Positions 35,428 through 48,500 are shown, counted from the first letter of the stretch. The stretch is 64,000 nucleotides of DNA from Siphonodentalium dalli (GCA_032622095.1 CP136068.1:55576025-55640024); one strand, 5' to 3'. A program made the numbers and translations. The notes: generated from the sequence alone by a model not told the origin.

Positions 35428-36720
35428 GTTGGGGGGGGGGGGTGCCCACCTTAAAATTTCCAACTCCAGCGGCTCTCAATGAACCAGACAAAACACATAT
35501 GTTAGCATAATTCCATTTGCACATACGTCGGATGGAACTTTCCAAATTGTACCACAAGCATTCCAACTGTTAGACATTTCAGACCAAAGGTAGAACATAT
35601 GCCACTGTTGATTTAAAATAGCAAATTCCCCACTAATTACTGGTTAGATACTCAAACAATGAGAACAATTTAAATTCATATGTGGTGTGACATTTCCAAC
35701 TGATGAAAATGTTGACACGCCCCCTCAACTCAGAACAAGTATGGCAATCTGTCCGGATTTTCGTCCATTTCGGATCTATAACCCACGGCCCCTCGTATAT
35801 CCTCTCAAGCAGGGACTTGGCTAAAGGGTCTTCGTTCATTGAAATTTCCATCCAACAGAACCCCCCGCCCCACCTGAACCAGGTTCGCGAAACTCCATAC
35901 CCCATCCCATTTGGTTGGAGCTTAGCATCCAGTAACTCAAGACTTCCAACTGTTGTAAATTCCCAACCTGATACCCCATAATATTGGAAAATTACTAACT
36001 ATTTACAATTTCAGACTAAAGGTAGAAAAATATGCTGCTGTTGATCTAAAACAAATCCCCACTATTTATTGGTTGGAAAATCAAACAATGAGAAAATGTT
36101 CAAGTTATAATTATGTGGTGTCAAATTTCCAATTAATGTCGTGTCAGGCATGAAATTTCCAATTTTGAAAACTTTGAACCCCCCAAACTACCTGATGCCA
36201 TGTCCCTGGGTTCTGAATATTTTCCATTCGCTCCTTTAAATCTATATTTTCTTGTACAAGGATGTTCACAACTATGTTTTAGCACGTAACCGGGGACATT
36301 TGGGATTCAGTTAAATTATTTGACATTTCACTCACACGCCAACATTTTAAACACAAACTTCATTTGATCCATTTTGCACGTTACATTTCAAAACGCCAGG
36401 CCATGACGGCGAGTTGGCTTCACGCTAACGACAACTGTGCTCGCAGGGAGGGTCCACCTTCAAATTTCCAACACCCCCCTCAAGTTTGAAAAATTCCATT
36501 TGCGCACCCCACCGCCTTGGGTTTGCACTACCTCAATCTTTCCAACAGTTGGAAATTTTCATCCTGACACCCCCTAAGGTTGGAAAATTTTCAACCGATG
36601 GCCATTTCAGACCAACATTTTTACCCAAAGTAGGAAAATAAACTACTGTTGGTCTAAAAAAAAAGACCATATAAAACTATTTTATAGTCATCTGACAACC
36701 GCCATACCCTTCCAACATAC
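35428..36720 (+). repeat. 'tttccaac' repeat family, three imperfect tandem segments
   Basis: The G-run followed by 'gtgcccaccttaaaatttcc' at 35428 has a relative at 36448. 'atttcagacc/taaaggtagaa' and 'ctgttgat' recur at 35577, 36009 and 36600. 'caaacaatgagaa' and 'tgtggtgt' recur at 35653 and 36084. Spacing is about 430-580 bp. Related sequence is seen at 43940-44020, and in reverse at 15900-16480. The palindromic 'gttggaaatttccaac'-like motif is frequent. Non-coding. Confidence 0.55.
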
Positions 36721-38709
36721 TCCCACATAACCCAAATCATTCCATATGAAACTACCTTATCTTGAAACACCTATCGAACCGGCCCATCCTGTGAGTAGAC
36801 TATAGTACCCGCGATAAAACGTCAACAATATAAAACCTGAAGCCCCCATCTACTTGAAACAATCTGAAATGTTATAAAATCACTCTCACCTGATGGACCT
36901 TGTCACTAGCCAATCGGAAACGACTCCCAAAAGCTTAAAGCTTGTTGTCGAATCCCTTTCATATCATTTCAGCCAAACCTTGGCTGTTTATTTCACAGGA
37001 GTTTCTGGGATAACCTGTGTGTCGGCTCAGAACATGCGTGCCAATTGAGGAGAACACGCGAAGGATTTGTGTAAATGTTAGCCCAAACGACATTTCGAAG
37101 TAACGACTGCTTTGTTGTTTATTTCGAGGAATAATACCGCATCATATGAATTCAGCCCAAATATATTGACAGGTGTCAAGGGTCAAACTCAAAACTGAGC
37201 AATAAAAAACTAATATTAATAAATACCGAGTATATTTAATTTAACGCCAATGGGTCGTTTATGTGCGTTCAAGAGTGTATTTATGCCTAAAGCAAAGTGA
37301 AATAACGATCTTAAAATGAATTGGCCGGTATATTGTATTAGTTATCAGGGTTACCAGGATCGTAGTTGTATAAATTACAATATATTTTTATGCTAAGATA
37401 ATTGCGTGGTAATTTGTTTGCAATTTATTGATCGGTATTCAGGTCCCATATATGGAAATTCCAAATATGGAAAGTGACGTGCGCAAAACAGCTGCATCTG
37501 GGTCAGATATATTTATAGCGAAGAAATGTTGTCAAATTGCACGTCTGAATACGCGTCTTATTCTCACTTATACCGTGTTTATATCAGTTTTATTCTATGT
37601 GTTGTTGTGTATTGTATTACTTTGATCAAGGTTGCGCTTTTGTTATTCTCACAAAAGGTAAATTTGATGCGTGTTTGATGCGTGTTTACATTTCAAAATT
37701 TCGTCCGCCATGTACAGTAACACTACAGTGCGACGGAATTCCATATCCTTAATTACGAGACTAATTTATCGAATGAGGTCAAATTTTCGCATATAAGAAG
37801 ACTCGTATGTTATTCTGCACCATTCGGACGAGTGCTGAAATTCGCATTATTTTCGTTTTTATCGAAAAATAATCGTTCTCTATGTAAATTTTTTCAACCA
37901 AAAAAAATTTCATTTTTTGCCAATTTCAAGCTAGTTTATAGCATGGTCATGGCATAATTTGACATAGCGAGTGTCGGTAGACGTTTCTTGAGTGTGCACA
38001 ACAAATTTTGGTCCCAACGAAGCAGGCTAAAATCCTGAAATTTGTCAATTTTACTTTGCGTGTGAAGAAAATATTCATTTAAACTTCCAAAATTGGTTGA
38101 AATATGCTCAACAACATTCAGTTGAATGGTGACATTATTTATAGTCACCGACTAACTTCCACGATGAATCAAATTTGTTTTTATTGGTGACAATTATGTC
38201 GCGAGAGATAAAAATGTAAATTTTTTAAAGAAAATGTAAAATTTTAGCTCATTTTAAGACTTTAATTGCTTGTAGATCGGTGTTAATTATCCACGTCAAT
38301 GATGTCATGTCACGCTTGTTAATAATTCATTTGTTCGGAAATACTTATTGGGGGTAGAAATGTATAAAATTTAACTACCACCACTTCCAAAAACAACACC
38401 AATAAACAATAACGCTCTTTGTTCCATGCAATGGAAATGGCTATTTATTGTCCTGATATCAGTGATATAAATGAATGCCTAAAATTAGTATTATCCTGAA
38501 ATAAATTTATGCCACTTTGGCGAACATGGGAACCACGGTACAATTTATGCCATTTAGGCACACTTCAGAGTGAAATCAGGGCTTATATTTCGGCGAAAAT
38601 CCAAATCTAGATTCTCGTAAATATTCTCGCAAATTACCCTGGATTCTCGTGAAAAAGTATATATGGATTCTCGCTAAATCAGATGAAATATATGCCTTGG
38701 AAATATAGC
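36721..38709. other. Unannotated stretch
   Basis: No gene was recognised. The last 130 bases before the 485-bp array hold several 'gattctcg' repeats. Confidence 0.35.
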
Positions 38710-41700
38710 AAATCGTTTAATGCTTTATAATTTTAGTTTTTCGGAGATTTATATATATGCTTAAAGACATATTATGGACTTGTTATGGACTTTTTCCGGT
38801 GCGAGAAATTGATAAGTTAGTGCTCAGGGACTTTGCCAAATCACTGAAATTTTCCACAAAAATCTGCCACACCACTTCATAGAGAACATCGTCTGAACTA
38901 CTCCAAATTGTAAATATTTACATCTCGATTCGGGGCGCAACTATCGGCTATAATTAAACAAAAATGATTTCGCCATCGAGAGTCATTGCATTTAACTAAT
39001 ATATAAGAATGACGTTGTGTATCATCCATTTGGATTAATATTCGTAACGAATAACTACTTTGAGAAAGATTATTCTTAATTTCTATTTGATCACTCTGCC
39101 CGGTGTCTGCCGGAGTGTTTCACATCACTTTAATCAAGGAAGACTGTTCAGAAAAACTGTATTTCAAGAAATCGTTTAATGCTTTAGAATTTTGGTTTTC
39201 GGAGATTTATATATATGCTTAAAGACATATTATGGACTTGTTATGGACTTTTTCGGGTGCGAGAAATTGATAAGTTAGTGCTCAGGCACTTTGCCAACCT
39301 GGGGAATTTTATCATTCTACTAACATCACTGAAAATTTCCCAAAAAATCTGCCACACCACTTCATAGAGAACATCGTCTGAACTACTCCAAATTGTAAAT
39401 ATTTACATCTCGATTCGGGGCGCAACTATCGGCTATAATTAAACATAAATGATTTCGCCATCGAGAGTCATTGCATTTAACTAATATATAAGAATGACGT
39501 TGTGTATCATCCATTTGGATTAATATTCGTAACGAATAACTACTTTGAGAAAGATTATTCTTAATTTCTATTTGATCACTCTGCCCGGTGTCTGCCGGAG
39601 TGTTTCACATCACTTTAATCAAGGAAGACTGTTCAGAAAAACTGTATTTCAAGAAATCGTTTAATGCTTTAGAATTTTGGTTTTCGGAGATTTATATATA
39701 TGCTTAAAGACATATTATGGACTTGTTATGGACTTTTTCGGGTGCGAGAAATTGATAAGTTAGTGCTCAGGCACTTTGCCAACCTGGGGAATGTTATCAT
39801 TCTACTAACATCACTGAAAATTTCCAAAATAATCTACCACACCACTTCATAGAGAACATCGTCTGAACTACTCCAAATTGTAAATATTTACATCTCGATT
39901 CGGGGCGCAACTATCGGCTATAATTAAACAAAAATGATTTCGCCATCGAGAGTCATTGCATTTAACTAATATATAAGAATGACGTTGTGTATCATCCATT
40001 TGGATTAATATTCGTAACGAATAACTACTTTGAGAAAGATTATTCTTAATTTCTATTTGATCACTCTGCCCGGTGTCTGCCGGAGTGTTTCACATCACTT
40101 TAATCAAGGAAGACTGTTCAGAAAAACTGTATTTCAAGAAATCGTTTAATGCTTTAGAATTTTGGTTTTCGGAGATTTATATATATGCTTAAAGACATAT
40201 TATGGACTTGTTATGGACTTTTTCGGGTGCGAGAAATTGATAAGTTAGTGCTCAGGCACTTTGCCAACCTGGGGAATGTTATCATTCTACTAACATCACT
40301 GAAAATTTCCAAAATAATCTACCACACCACTTCATAGAGAACATCGTCTGAACTACTCCAAATTGTAAATATTTACATCTCGATTCGGGGCGCAACTATC
40401 GGCTATAATTAAACAAAAATGATTTCGCCATCGAGAGTCATTGCATTTAACTAATATATAAGAATGACGTTGTGTATCATCCATTTGGATTAATATTCGT
40501 AACGAATAACTACTTTGAGAAAGATTATTCCTAATTTCTATTTGATCACTCTGCCCGGTGTCTGCCGGAGTGTTTCACATCACTTTAATCAAGGAAGACT
40601 GTTCAGAAAAACTGTATTTCAAGAAATCGTTTAATGCTTTAGAATTTTGGTTTTCGGAGATTTATATATATGCTTAAAGACATATTATGGACTTGTTATG
40701 GACTTTTTCGGGTGCGAGAAATTGATAAGTTAGTGCTCAGGCACTTTGCCAACCTGGGGAATGTTATCATTCTACTAACATCACTGAAAATTTCCAAAAT
40801 AATCTACCACCCCACTTCATAGAGAACATCGTCTGAACTACTCCAAATTGTAAATATTTACATCTCGATTCGGGGCGCAACTATCGGCTATAATTAAACA
40901 AAAATGATTTCGCCATCGAGAGTCATTGCATTTAACTAATATGTAAGAATGACGTTGTGTATCATCCATTTGGATTAATATTCGTAACGAATAACTACTT
41001 TGAGAAAGATTATTCTTAATTTCTATTTGATCACTCTGCCCGGTGTCTGCCGGAGTGTTTCACATCACTTTAATCAAGGAAGACTGTTCAGAAAAACTGT
41101 ATTTCAAGAAATCGTTTAATGCTTTAGAATTTTGGTTTTCGGAGATTTATATATATATGCTTAAAGACATATTATGGACTTGTTATGGACTTTTTCGGGT
41201 GCGAGAAATTGATAAGTTAGTGCTCAGGCACTTTGCCAACCTGGGGAATGTTATCATTCTACTAACATCACTGAAAATTTCCAAAATAATCTACCACACC
41301 ACTTCATAGAGAACATCGTCTGAACTACTCCAAATTGTAAATATTTACATCTCGATTCGGGGCGCAACTATCGGCTATAATTAAACAAAAATGATTTCGC
41401 CATCGAGAGTCATTGCATTTAACTAATATATAAGAATGACGTTGTGTATCATCCATTTGGATTAATATTCGTAACGAATAACTACTTTGAGAAAGATTAT
41501 TCTTAATTTCTATTTGATCACTCTGCCCGGTGTCTGCCGGAGTGTTTCACATCACTTTAATCAAGGAAGACTGTTCAGAAAAACTGTATTTCAAGAAATC
41601 GTTTAATGCTTTAGAATTTTGGTTTTCGGAGATTTATATATATGCTTAAACATATATTATGGACTTGTTATGGACTTTTTCGGGTGCGAGAAATTGATAA

Positions 41701-42080
41701 GTTAGTGCTCAGGCACTTTGCCAACCTGGGGAATGTTATCATTCTACTAACATCACTGAAAATTTCCAAAATAATCTACCACACCACTTCATAGAGAACA
41801 TCGTCTGAACTACTCCAAATTGTAAATATTTACATCTCGATTCGGGGCGCAACTATCGGCTATAATTAAACAAAAATGATTTCGCCATCGAGAGTCATTG
41901 CATTTAACTAATATATAAGAATGACGTTGTGTATCATCCATTTGGATTACTATTCGTAACAAATAACTACTTTGAGAAAGATTATTCTTAATTTCTATTT
42001 GATCACTCTGCCCGTTGTCTGCCGGAGTGTTTCACATCACTTTAATCAAGGAAGACTGTTCAGAAAAACTGCATTTCAAG
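38710..42080. repeat. 485-bp satellite-like tandem array, seven units
   Basis: The unit starts 'aaatcgtttaatgctttaga' and ends 'gaaaaactgtatttcaag'. Unit starts are at about 38710, 39169, 39654, 40139, 40624, 41109 and 41596, so spacing is 459 then 485-487. The first unit lacks about 27 bp ('cctggggaatgttatc' region). Units 2-6 differ at only a handful of positions. The array starts and stops at the same point of the unit, giving a whole number of copies. An 88-codon frame at 41043-41309 spans a unit junction and exists only because of a two-base AT expansion, so it is not called. Confidence 0.95.
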
Positions 42081-42616
42081 ATCACCAAACAACTTTCCTT
42101 TTTAGGGCCACCACATCTTTCCAAAGATGTACTTCTTCCATTTTGCTATCAAAGACCGAAAAATGTCGTTAAACTAGAGATCCAAATACCCACTAAGGGC
42201 CCCTATATCTTGAAATATTAAAGACCGAGAATGTCGTTAAACTATAAAGACCGAAAAATGTCGTTAAACTATAGAGATCCAAATACCCGCTATATCTTGA
42301 GATATCCCGATCCCCTATTTTTTTTAGACAATTAAGAACGAAATATGTCGTTACACCATTAATACATAATTTGTGTTTATGAAAGTCTGGCACCCATTAG
42401 CAGTTTGTTTTCAGTACATTTTAATATTCATTGGAACGTAAACAATTATTCGCTGACAGAAATCATGTTAATATCGCCTTTCGTTACTGGTTTCCTCTAC
42501 TCAAATATTTCTCACTGCTCAATACTTATAATTAAAAAAAATGTTCTGTGTTTTGTGTCACTTCTTAATAGCATTATGTATTCTGCTATTGGCAAGAAAC
42601 AAAGTTGCAGTATACC
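42081..42616. repeat. Short 'gaccgaaaaatgtcgttaaa' repeats and unannotated flank
   Basis: 'agaccgaaaaatgtcgttaa' occurs at about 42151 and 42240, with variants at 42220 and 42328, and 'gagatccaaatacccrct' occurs twice. The rest to 42616 is unannotated. Confidence 0.55.
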
Positions 42617-42620
42617 TTAA

Positions 42621-43106
42621 AGGTACGGAAGGCCTTGGTGGGTATCCTGTGAACATATTTCCACCTGTCAAAAACCGCTGCAAACGAAAATAATATTCAA
42701 ATATAGACATACTTTGTTAATATACAAATGAGAAATATCTCATAAACAGTATGTTATTGTCGTAAATTTGACGATTGTTTGACAAAGCATAAAAAGTTAC
42801 TTTCTTGGTGTTTCTTTATATTATGATGGTAAACATAAAGAGCGTTCTTTGTTGCTCAATTCCTTATTTGGAAATAATAAAGAGCGTTTATACCATTTGT
42901 GTGTGATTAGCCAGTAGCATTGTGCTGCCTTCTATAACACAATCAGACTCTTGTTTAGGTAAAATTTAGTAGGTCTTTATGTGAGCATGATGTTTACGCG
43001 ATAGTGATCGTATATTTGAACCAATATGTATGCCTTTTAATATTTTTCTGTTTACGGTGTTTGGAACAAATATGAATATTTTCGACAACTAAGCCCCCTC
43101 GTCCCT
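42621..43106. mobile_element. TTAA-target MITE, copy 1
   Basis: TTAA lies at 42617-42620 and 43107-43110. Ends are 'aggtacggaaggcctt' and, on the opposite strand, 'agggacgagggggctt'. It is 486 bp and about 80-85% alike by eye to 52983-53476 along its whole length, including 'taaacataaagagcgttctt' and 'gattagccagtagcattgtg'. The TTAA target is used by piggyBac and Kolobok transposons. Which of these mobilised it is unknown. Non-coding. Confidence 0.75.
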
Positions 43107-44167
43107 TTAATATAATTAATATAACATCCCTCATCCAATAATCTCCAAATTGCATATCTAAGTTCAATCCTAGTTACACGTCACGCCGCCCCTCATCATT
43201 TGCCAATTGTACACCCTTTTTTTGCTGCTGCTGCTGCAACTGTTCAATTTCTTTTAAAATTATTGAAAAAATGGCCCTCCCGCCCGCCGACATTTACTTC
43301 TGATTTTGTTTTATCATCGGTCCGCACCAAAATTGAGCACACGTCCCTATATAATATACCTATTTAAACCGAGTATACACGGTGGTGTAATAGATCAACC
43401 GTTAATTTAACCGTTTAGGTAGCATATTTCCACGTATACGTTATCACGACAAATCCCTGCTGATCTGTTATTAATGAACCAAACACTTAACATGTCAACA
43501 CACTCTGGCCCGCCAATGCTACAGTGTATAAACGTAACGGGGCAAATATGCACATTATATTGGCAGCTAACGAGAGCATTCATCATCGGCAATCTGCTCA
43601 CCTCTTTTATCCGATACGATAGAAACTAAACGATTTGTTACTTCTAATTACCCGTACTTAATTACACTACTTGCGTGTTAATAAAGTACGACCCCATTAC
43701 CACTAAATGTGAAACATGGGATTTAGAACATTAATATTCACTCTTACATATTTCCACATTCAAGGTGTAATCGTATGTCAGTTGTAACGTTGTGAAACTG
43801 CAACCGAACTGAATTATTCTATGCTAAATAGTTCATGGCTGACCTGATGCATGCATCTTAGTTTTCTTGTAACTATTAATCTTTGTCTTGTTAATATACG
43901 AATAATATGGAATAAATACTGTTTACACCCAAAAAAATACATTTCCCAATAATTACTAATTGTAAAATCCAACAATGAGTACAATTCTAGCATACATGTG
44001 CAGGATTATATCCAACCACGGCCTCCCAAACAGTGAGCGATAAATAATTAATATATAATTTCTATGATGATCAATTTTAGTTCTATCTATGATTTTTCAT
44101 GCTTGAATGTTGCATGTAAAATACCCACCTAAATTCTACACTATTGGCGTCCCTTAAATGCACCTAT
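43107..44167. other. Unannotated stretch with a 'tttccaac' family fragment
   Basis: 43940-44020 resembles 35630-35700 ('ataattactaattg', 'aaaatccaacaatgagtaca'). Otherwise nothing was recognised. A short (CTG)n-like run lies at 43223-43237. Confidence 0.35.
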
Positions 44168-44337
44168 GTAACGAACGCTATTTTGTCAAATAATCGTCGT
44201 AATCACAAGTGGCATTATTTGGACACCTCATAAAAGTGTGCATTATTTAAATAATGCGGAGTTGTCCTTCTAAAATGCACACTTATTGTCTAAATAATGC
44301 ACACTTGCTGTCAACAGCGGCCATTCGACAAAATAAC
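44168..44337. mobile_element. Small MITE-like inverted repeat
   Basis: The left end 'ctattttgtcaaat' and the right end 'attcgacaaaata' are inverted. The centre has the exact palindrome 'gcattatttaaataatgc' (about 44239-44256) and 'tgcacactt' repeats. About 170 bp, with no firm target duplication. Confidence 0.45.
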
Positions 44338-45339
44338 ACTCAAGGCGACACAATGGGATAATCTGCAGGTGACTTTTAATTGTACAATAATCGATAAGAC
44401 ATTAAACAAAATATCAACCAAAATTTTATTATTGCACAGGAGCATGCAGCATACCAAACTGGCTGTCATTCTGCTGCTTTTAAATGAATGGTTACAGCAG
44501 AGGAATGGGTTATAGCGATCAGTCAAAAGATGCCTGTTTTCACACCACTCTTGATAAAACACAACAATAATCGAAGATAAATAGCCAGACGTCCAACAAT
44601 TAATTTTCTTCGGTACATTGATCGTTCATTATGATATTACCAGCTTCAATGCATTACTTGTGTCCATCATATTCAAATGAAATTAATTTGAAACACCAAA
44701 ATCGCTAATTTCCACACATTTTGTGTGATTTTGTGGTCCATATACACGTAGAATTTTATACTAGAGCATGGCGGACACATTCCAGTGGCATCTACCGGTC
44801 CCAGAAGATTATTTCCTCTCATCTGATCTCTATGACAAGCCACCTCCATAAATGCGCTGGTGCATACTTGTAGGCAAATTATACCCGTGTGTATTAACAG
44901 TCTTATATATAGCACATATGATTCAACTTGTTTGTCTGGTATTTCATAGAATATAGATAGAATGTATATGAACCGTATACATCACAATGAACGAACAGTG
45001 CTAAGGATTTCTTTTAGAAAAAGCCGATTAACGATAAATTCAGTCACATAAAGTACATGCTCGACCAACGAGATGCATGTTGCAGAGCATCTGACACCGT
45101 TAGTAAATGGCAATGCCATATACATGACTACATGTATAGGCCCTCTCCTCCCGAGACATCTAATTATTGGAAACACGACAGATAACAGCCAATACGCCAA
45201 GGATTATATGGCAAACAGTTCACGATTACATGGTTATTGGCATACAATCGCGACCACAGGTGGTACGGGATGTTCGATTGAATATCAGAATATAGGATAT
45301 CATATAATCCCAAATCCCATAATATGTCAAATATAACGA
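44338..45339. other. Unannotated stretch
   Basis: No gene was recognised. Overlapping short frames on both strands around 44310-44560 and 44980-45340 have no motifs. Confidence 0.35.
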
Positions 45340-45550
45340 ATTATCGAAATATGAAATACAAGGAAAAAGCGAAATAGGAAATACTGCGAAATAGCGAAAT
45401 AGGAATACTCAATGTCGAAATAGAGCGAAATATATAAATATGAAATTATTATTATTAACGAAATATAACGGATATAATAAATTTATTGAAGAGGTGTTTT
45501 TTTTTATCGAAATAACGGAAATATTTGAAGAAGTATTTTTAAAAAGCATT
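45340..45550. repeat. Degenerate 'cgaaata' short-motif repeat
   Basis: Variants of 'cgaaatagcgaaatag' and 'cgaaatat' repeat about every 8-11 bases. Inverse-type phrases ('tatttcggtagtttccgata', 'atttctcgac') appear at 46020-46080, so this may be one arm of another foldback-type element. Confidence 0.5.
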
Positions 45551-45637
45551 CCCGTAACCTCCCCCAAGCCCACACACCCAATAGAAAAATACTAAAATAC
45601 CAGTATAGACTATACCAGTGACAAGTTTCAAAAGATC

Positions 45638-46206
45638 GATTTTGTCTAAAACCACACCAATTATCAAAACCGAAATAAAATTTGGAAGTCTACCATTTCA
45701 GCCAAAATATTCTCCGGTGTGTCTTATTGGCAATAAAATTCCATTCACGTATCCTTGGCCCGTGCATTCTTATTTTACTTTCGCTTTCAAAATTTACTGC
45801 GATTCGCAGACAAGTCTTGTTTTTAGAATTCGTTTGATGAATAAAGTTGGATAATGGACACAAACACATCGGGTGATATAAAAAAGGTGGATTCAGAATG
45901 ACTTGCGGATCATTTATATAATCGCGTTTAAGTACACGTTCGCGACAAATTATTCCTCGAAAATATTGATTTTATAACTGGGTTAAAAGCTTCTGGGCGG
46001 ACAGGGGAGATGACGACTTCGGTATATTTCGGTAGTTTCCGATATGTACGATTTCTCGACTTCACTTCGTTCAATTTCGACGAGTTCTATGTCAAATGAA
46101 AGGGAATTTGATTGCCAATAAGACACGATGGAGGATATTTTGGCTTAAATGATAGATTTCTAGAATTTATTAGGGTTTTGATAGTTGGTGTGGTTTTAGC
46201 CAAAAT
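45638..46206. repeat. About 105-bp inverted repeat with 360-bp spacer
   Basis: The left arm 45638-45745 ('gattttgtctaaaaccacac', 'cagccaaaatattctccggt', 'gtcttattggcaat') is the reverse complement of 46102-46206 with about 15-20% difference. The spacer is unannotated. It could be an element or an inverted duplication. A transcript could form a long imperfect stem. Confidence 0.7.
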
Positions 46207-47990
46207 CAATCAATAGTTTATTTCTTATAAATCATACATTGTATATATGACATAAAGAAAGTACATATGTAGACAGACCGACCCCTGGTTCACATTTAAC
46301 TAAACAATCATTGAATCATTACAATCATTACAACGAACTTTGAAGGATAATTATGACATGTATATGCACTTATAGAACAACATAATAAAGGTGGGGGTCG
46401 GTCCAAATATAAACAATTGCATGCGTCGGTCCTTGTGGGCAAAATATCTCTCGACTTCGAGTATAAACGGAAAAATAGCGATAAATGAATAGAATATATT
46501 AAATAATATGGATTAATATATATAATTTATGTATATAGCGCTGATTACTAGAATTCCCCACAGATGTGCGAAGAAGGCGTCGGCGTCGGTCGATATCCAG
46601 GACTTCCCCATGCATGGACAATTGTCCAGTACATGCGGAGTCCCGGACCACATCCGCCACCGACGACCGGACCACACATCGATGAAAGGATAAAGTGAGT
46701 AGATGGGCGCGAAGCGCCCGGGATGGTCGAAAAGATCGAGTGATCTTCTCCTTCACCCCACGGTTTGTTGTTGTTGGAGATATAGCACACAGAAAATAGT
46801 CATATCTGAACACGGCAAAAGCGGACACAATTGAATTAATGTTATCTCTTTGATTGGATTAATTGGATGGATTGATTGGGGAAGAGCCCACGAGCTTTAA
46901 TATGGGGTGTGAGGGGTGTCCCGGTGGGTCCCTTTAATATATGGTTGAGCTGAGCGTGTCATATGGTGCGCTGAAAAAGGAGCGGGGCCCGTGTTATAAT
47001 TTAAAATAGTGTTAGTTTGTTAGTTATTTAAAAAACAACCGCAAGGCAGAGCGTGTGATTCAATGTGATTAAATGCGCCATCATATCCGATGAAAGGAAT
47101 GTAGATATTCGAGTTAAATAGCATATAGTTAACATGCATATCGATACTTTCGGACCAGGAGTGTCGGGTATTCTGGGTTACACCAGATCAGTGTGATTTT
47201 GCGCTCCGTATATACCTATACTATACTCCCGATTTAAGGGGGTGCAGGAGGAGCTATTGCGAAATCAACCATATGGAAGTGCATGGTTGGTTCGCCGCCA
47301 GTGGGTCAACCTGACTCAGTGGCCCACTAGCCATGCTGCTCTGTAAACTTGGGGGGGGGGTGTGAGAGGGGCATATGTGTGGAGATATACGTATAAATGA
47401 CATTCATGTGGATGTATATGCACGTATAAAGTAATCTTTCGCCTCCATAAAAAATCTACAGATATTTCGCACTACTGACTTGTTCTGGATGGACATAAGT
47501 TGTCGCATTTTTTCCAAGGTCGGGTTTGTGTAGTAATATCTAGCTATGAACTTTTGACGTATGTGTGATAATTTTTTGGCAAGTCATTAAGAAATTATAT
47601 TCATCTCCAACAGATCTGTTACATAATTTACATTGTCTTTTGTCTAGGTCTATTCCCTTCCAATTTCCGACTTCAAACGGTAACATATGATTTCGTGTTC
47701 TGAAACGTATTAAAGCTACGACTTCTCGCCTTTTCAAGTAAGATAGTGTTCTTGTGTGTGATGCTCTTTAATTAATCGACAAAAAACGGAACTTAGAAGA
47801 ACTGAATGCGCCATACCATTCCTGAAGATAAATATCACGCGTTCTCTGCTTTACTGTGCTGTTTGACCAGTTCAGGTTGACATATTGTGAGAAGAAAATT
47901 TATCCCATTCCTAAATCATTAAAAATATTTTTCACCCTGGTTATCCAGTCCATGCGCCCACGCCTTTGATTAGTTGTACGGCTTTTACTA
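46196..47990 (-). pseudogene. LINE 3' region: ORF2 C-terminus and probable 3' UTR
   Basis: On the minus strand, 47990-47400 shows in order QEWYGAFSSSKFRF, LKRREVVALIRFRTRNHMLP, FEVGNWKGIDLDKRQCKLCN and DEYNFLMTC, then, after a frame change, KYYYTNPTL-like and RQLMSIQNKSV-like sequence. This is the conserved C-terminal region with a CxxC motif that follows the RT domain in a common group of invertebrate LINEs. Stops and frame changes show it is dead. About 1.2 kb further, minus-strand 'agaaataaactattgattga' (46215-46196) looks like a LINE 3' terminus with a polyadenylation-like signal. Linking the two into one element is inference. Confidence 0.6.
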
Positions 47991-48420
47991 CTATATAGGC
48001 TACAATAAAGCATAAAACTTATCTTCGTTTGTTTACTCATCATCAGTTTGGACCAAAAATTGATAATTCGTTGCTTGATTCGTGTCTATGGGGAACAATT
48101 CAGTTTCACCGTAGATCATTACCGATGGTGTTGTGGTCTTCAAAATCGATCTTTTGAACCTTGTCACTGTAGAGTTTATATTGGTATTTTAAAATGTTTT
48201 CCCCAGTGGCATGTGACAACAATGTTACGATAAATATTTAGCAGGGATTAGGATTATTTTTAATCGTAGACCGCGAGTAAATCGATGTGTCTGCCTCAAG
48301 ATCTATCAGTCTCACCGTTGGGATTGGTCCGCCTTGTCGAATATCATACATAAGTCAAGACAGTTAAAATCTTACTCAGACGCTTCAGGTACTGAGTCTG
48401 ACGAAGCAGGGATTGTAGTT
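47991..48420. other. Unannotated stretch
   Basis: No gene or repeat was recognised next to the LINE remnant. Confidence 0.35.
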
Positions 48421-48500
48421 TTGGGGGCTAACCCCGGGATCTTCGAAAGGGACGAGAGGCCCTTTCCCTAACCCCTGACGAAATTGGGTAGGGGTTCCAT
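48421..48500. repeat. Short dispersed repeat shared with 14701
   Basis: 'ctaaccccgggatcttcgaa' and 'ccctttccctaacccctgac' match 14702-14745, with an 11-base extra piece between. It follows a short G-run, as at 14701. Confidence 0.5.

Noticed and set aside
41043-41309. 88-codon frame in the 485-bp array
   Set aside because: It crosses a unit junction and is open only in the one unit with an extra TA, while the other units break it.
46499-46828. 109-codon minus-strand frame rich in Arg and Ser
   Set aside because: It overlaps an 80-codon frame in another phase, lies in the probable LINE 3' region and has no motif.
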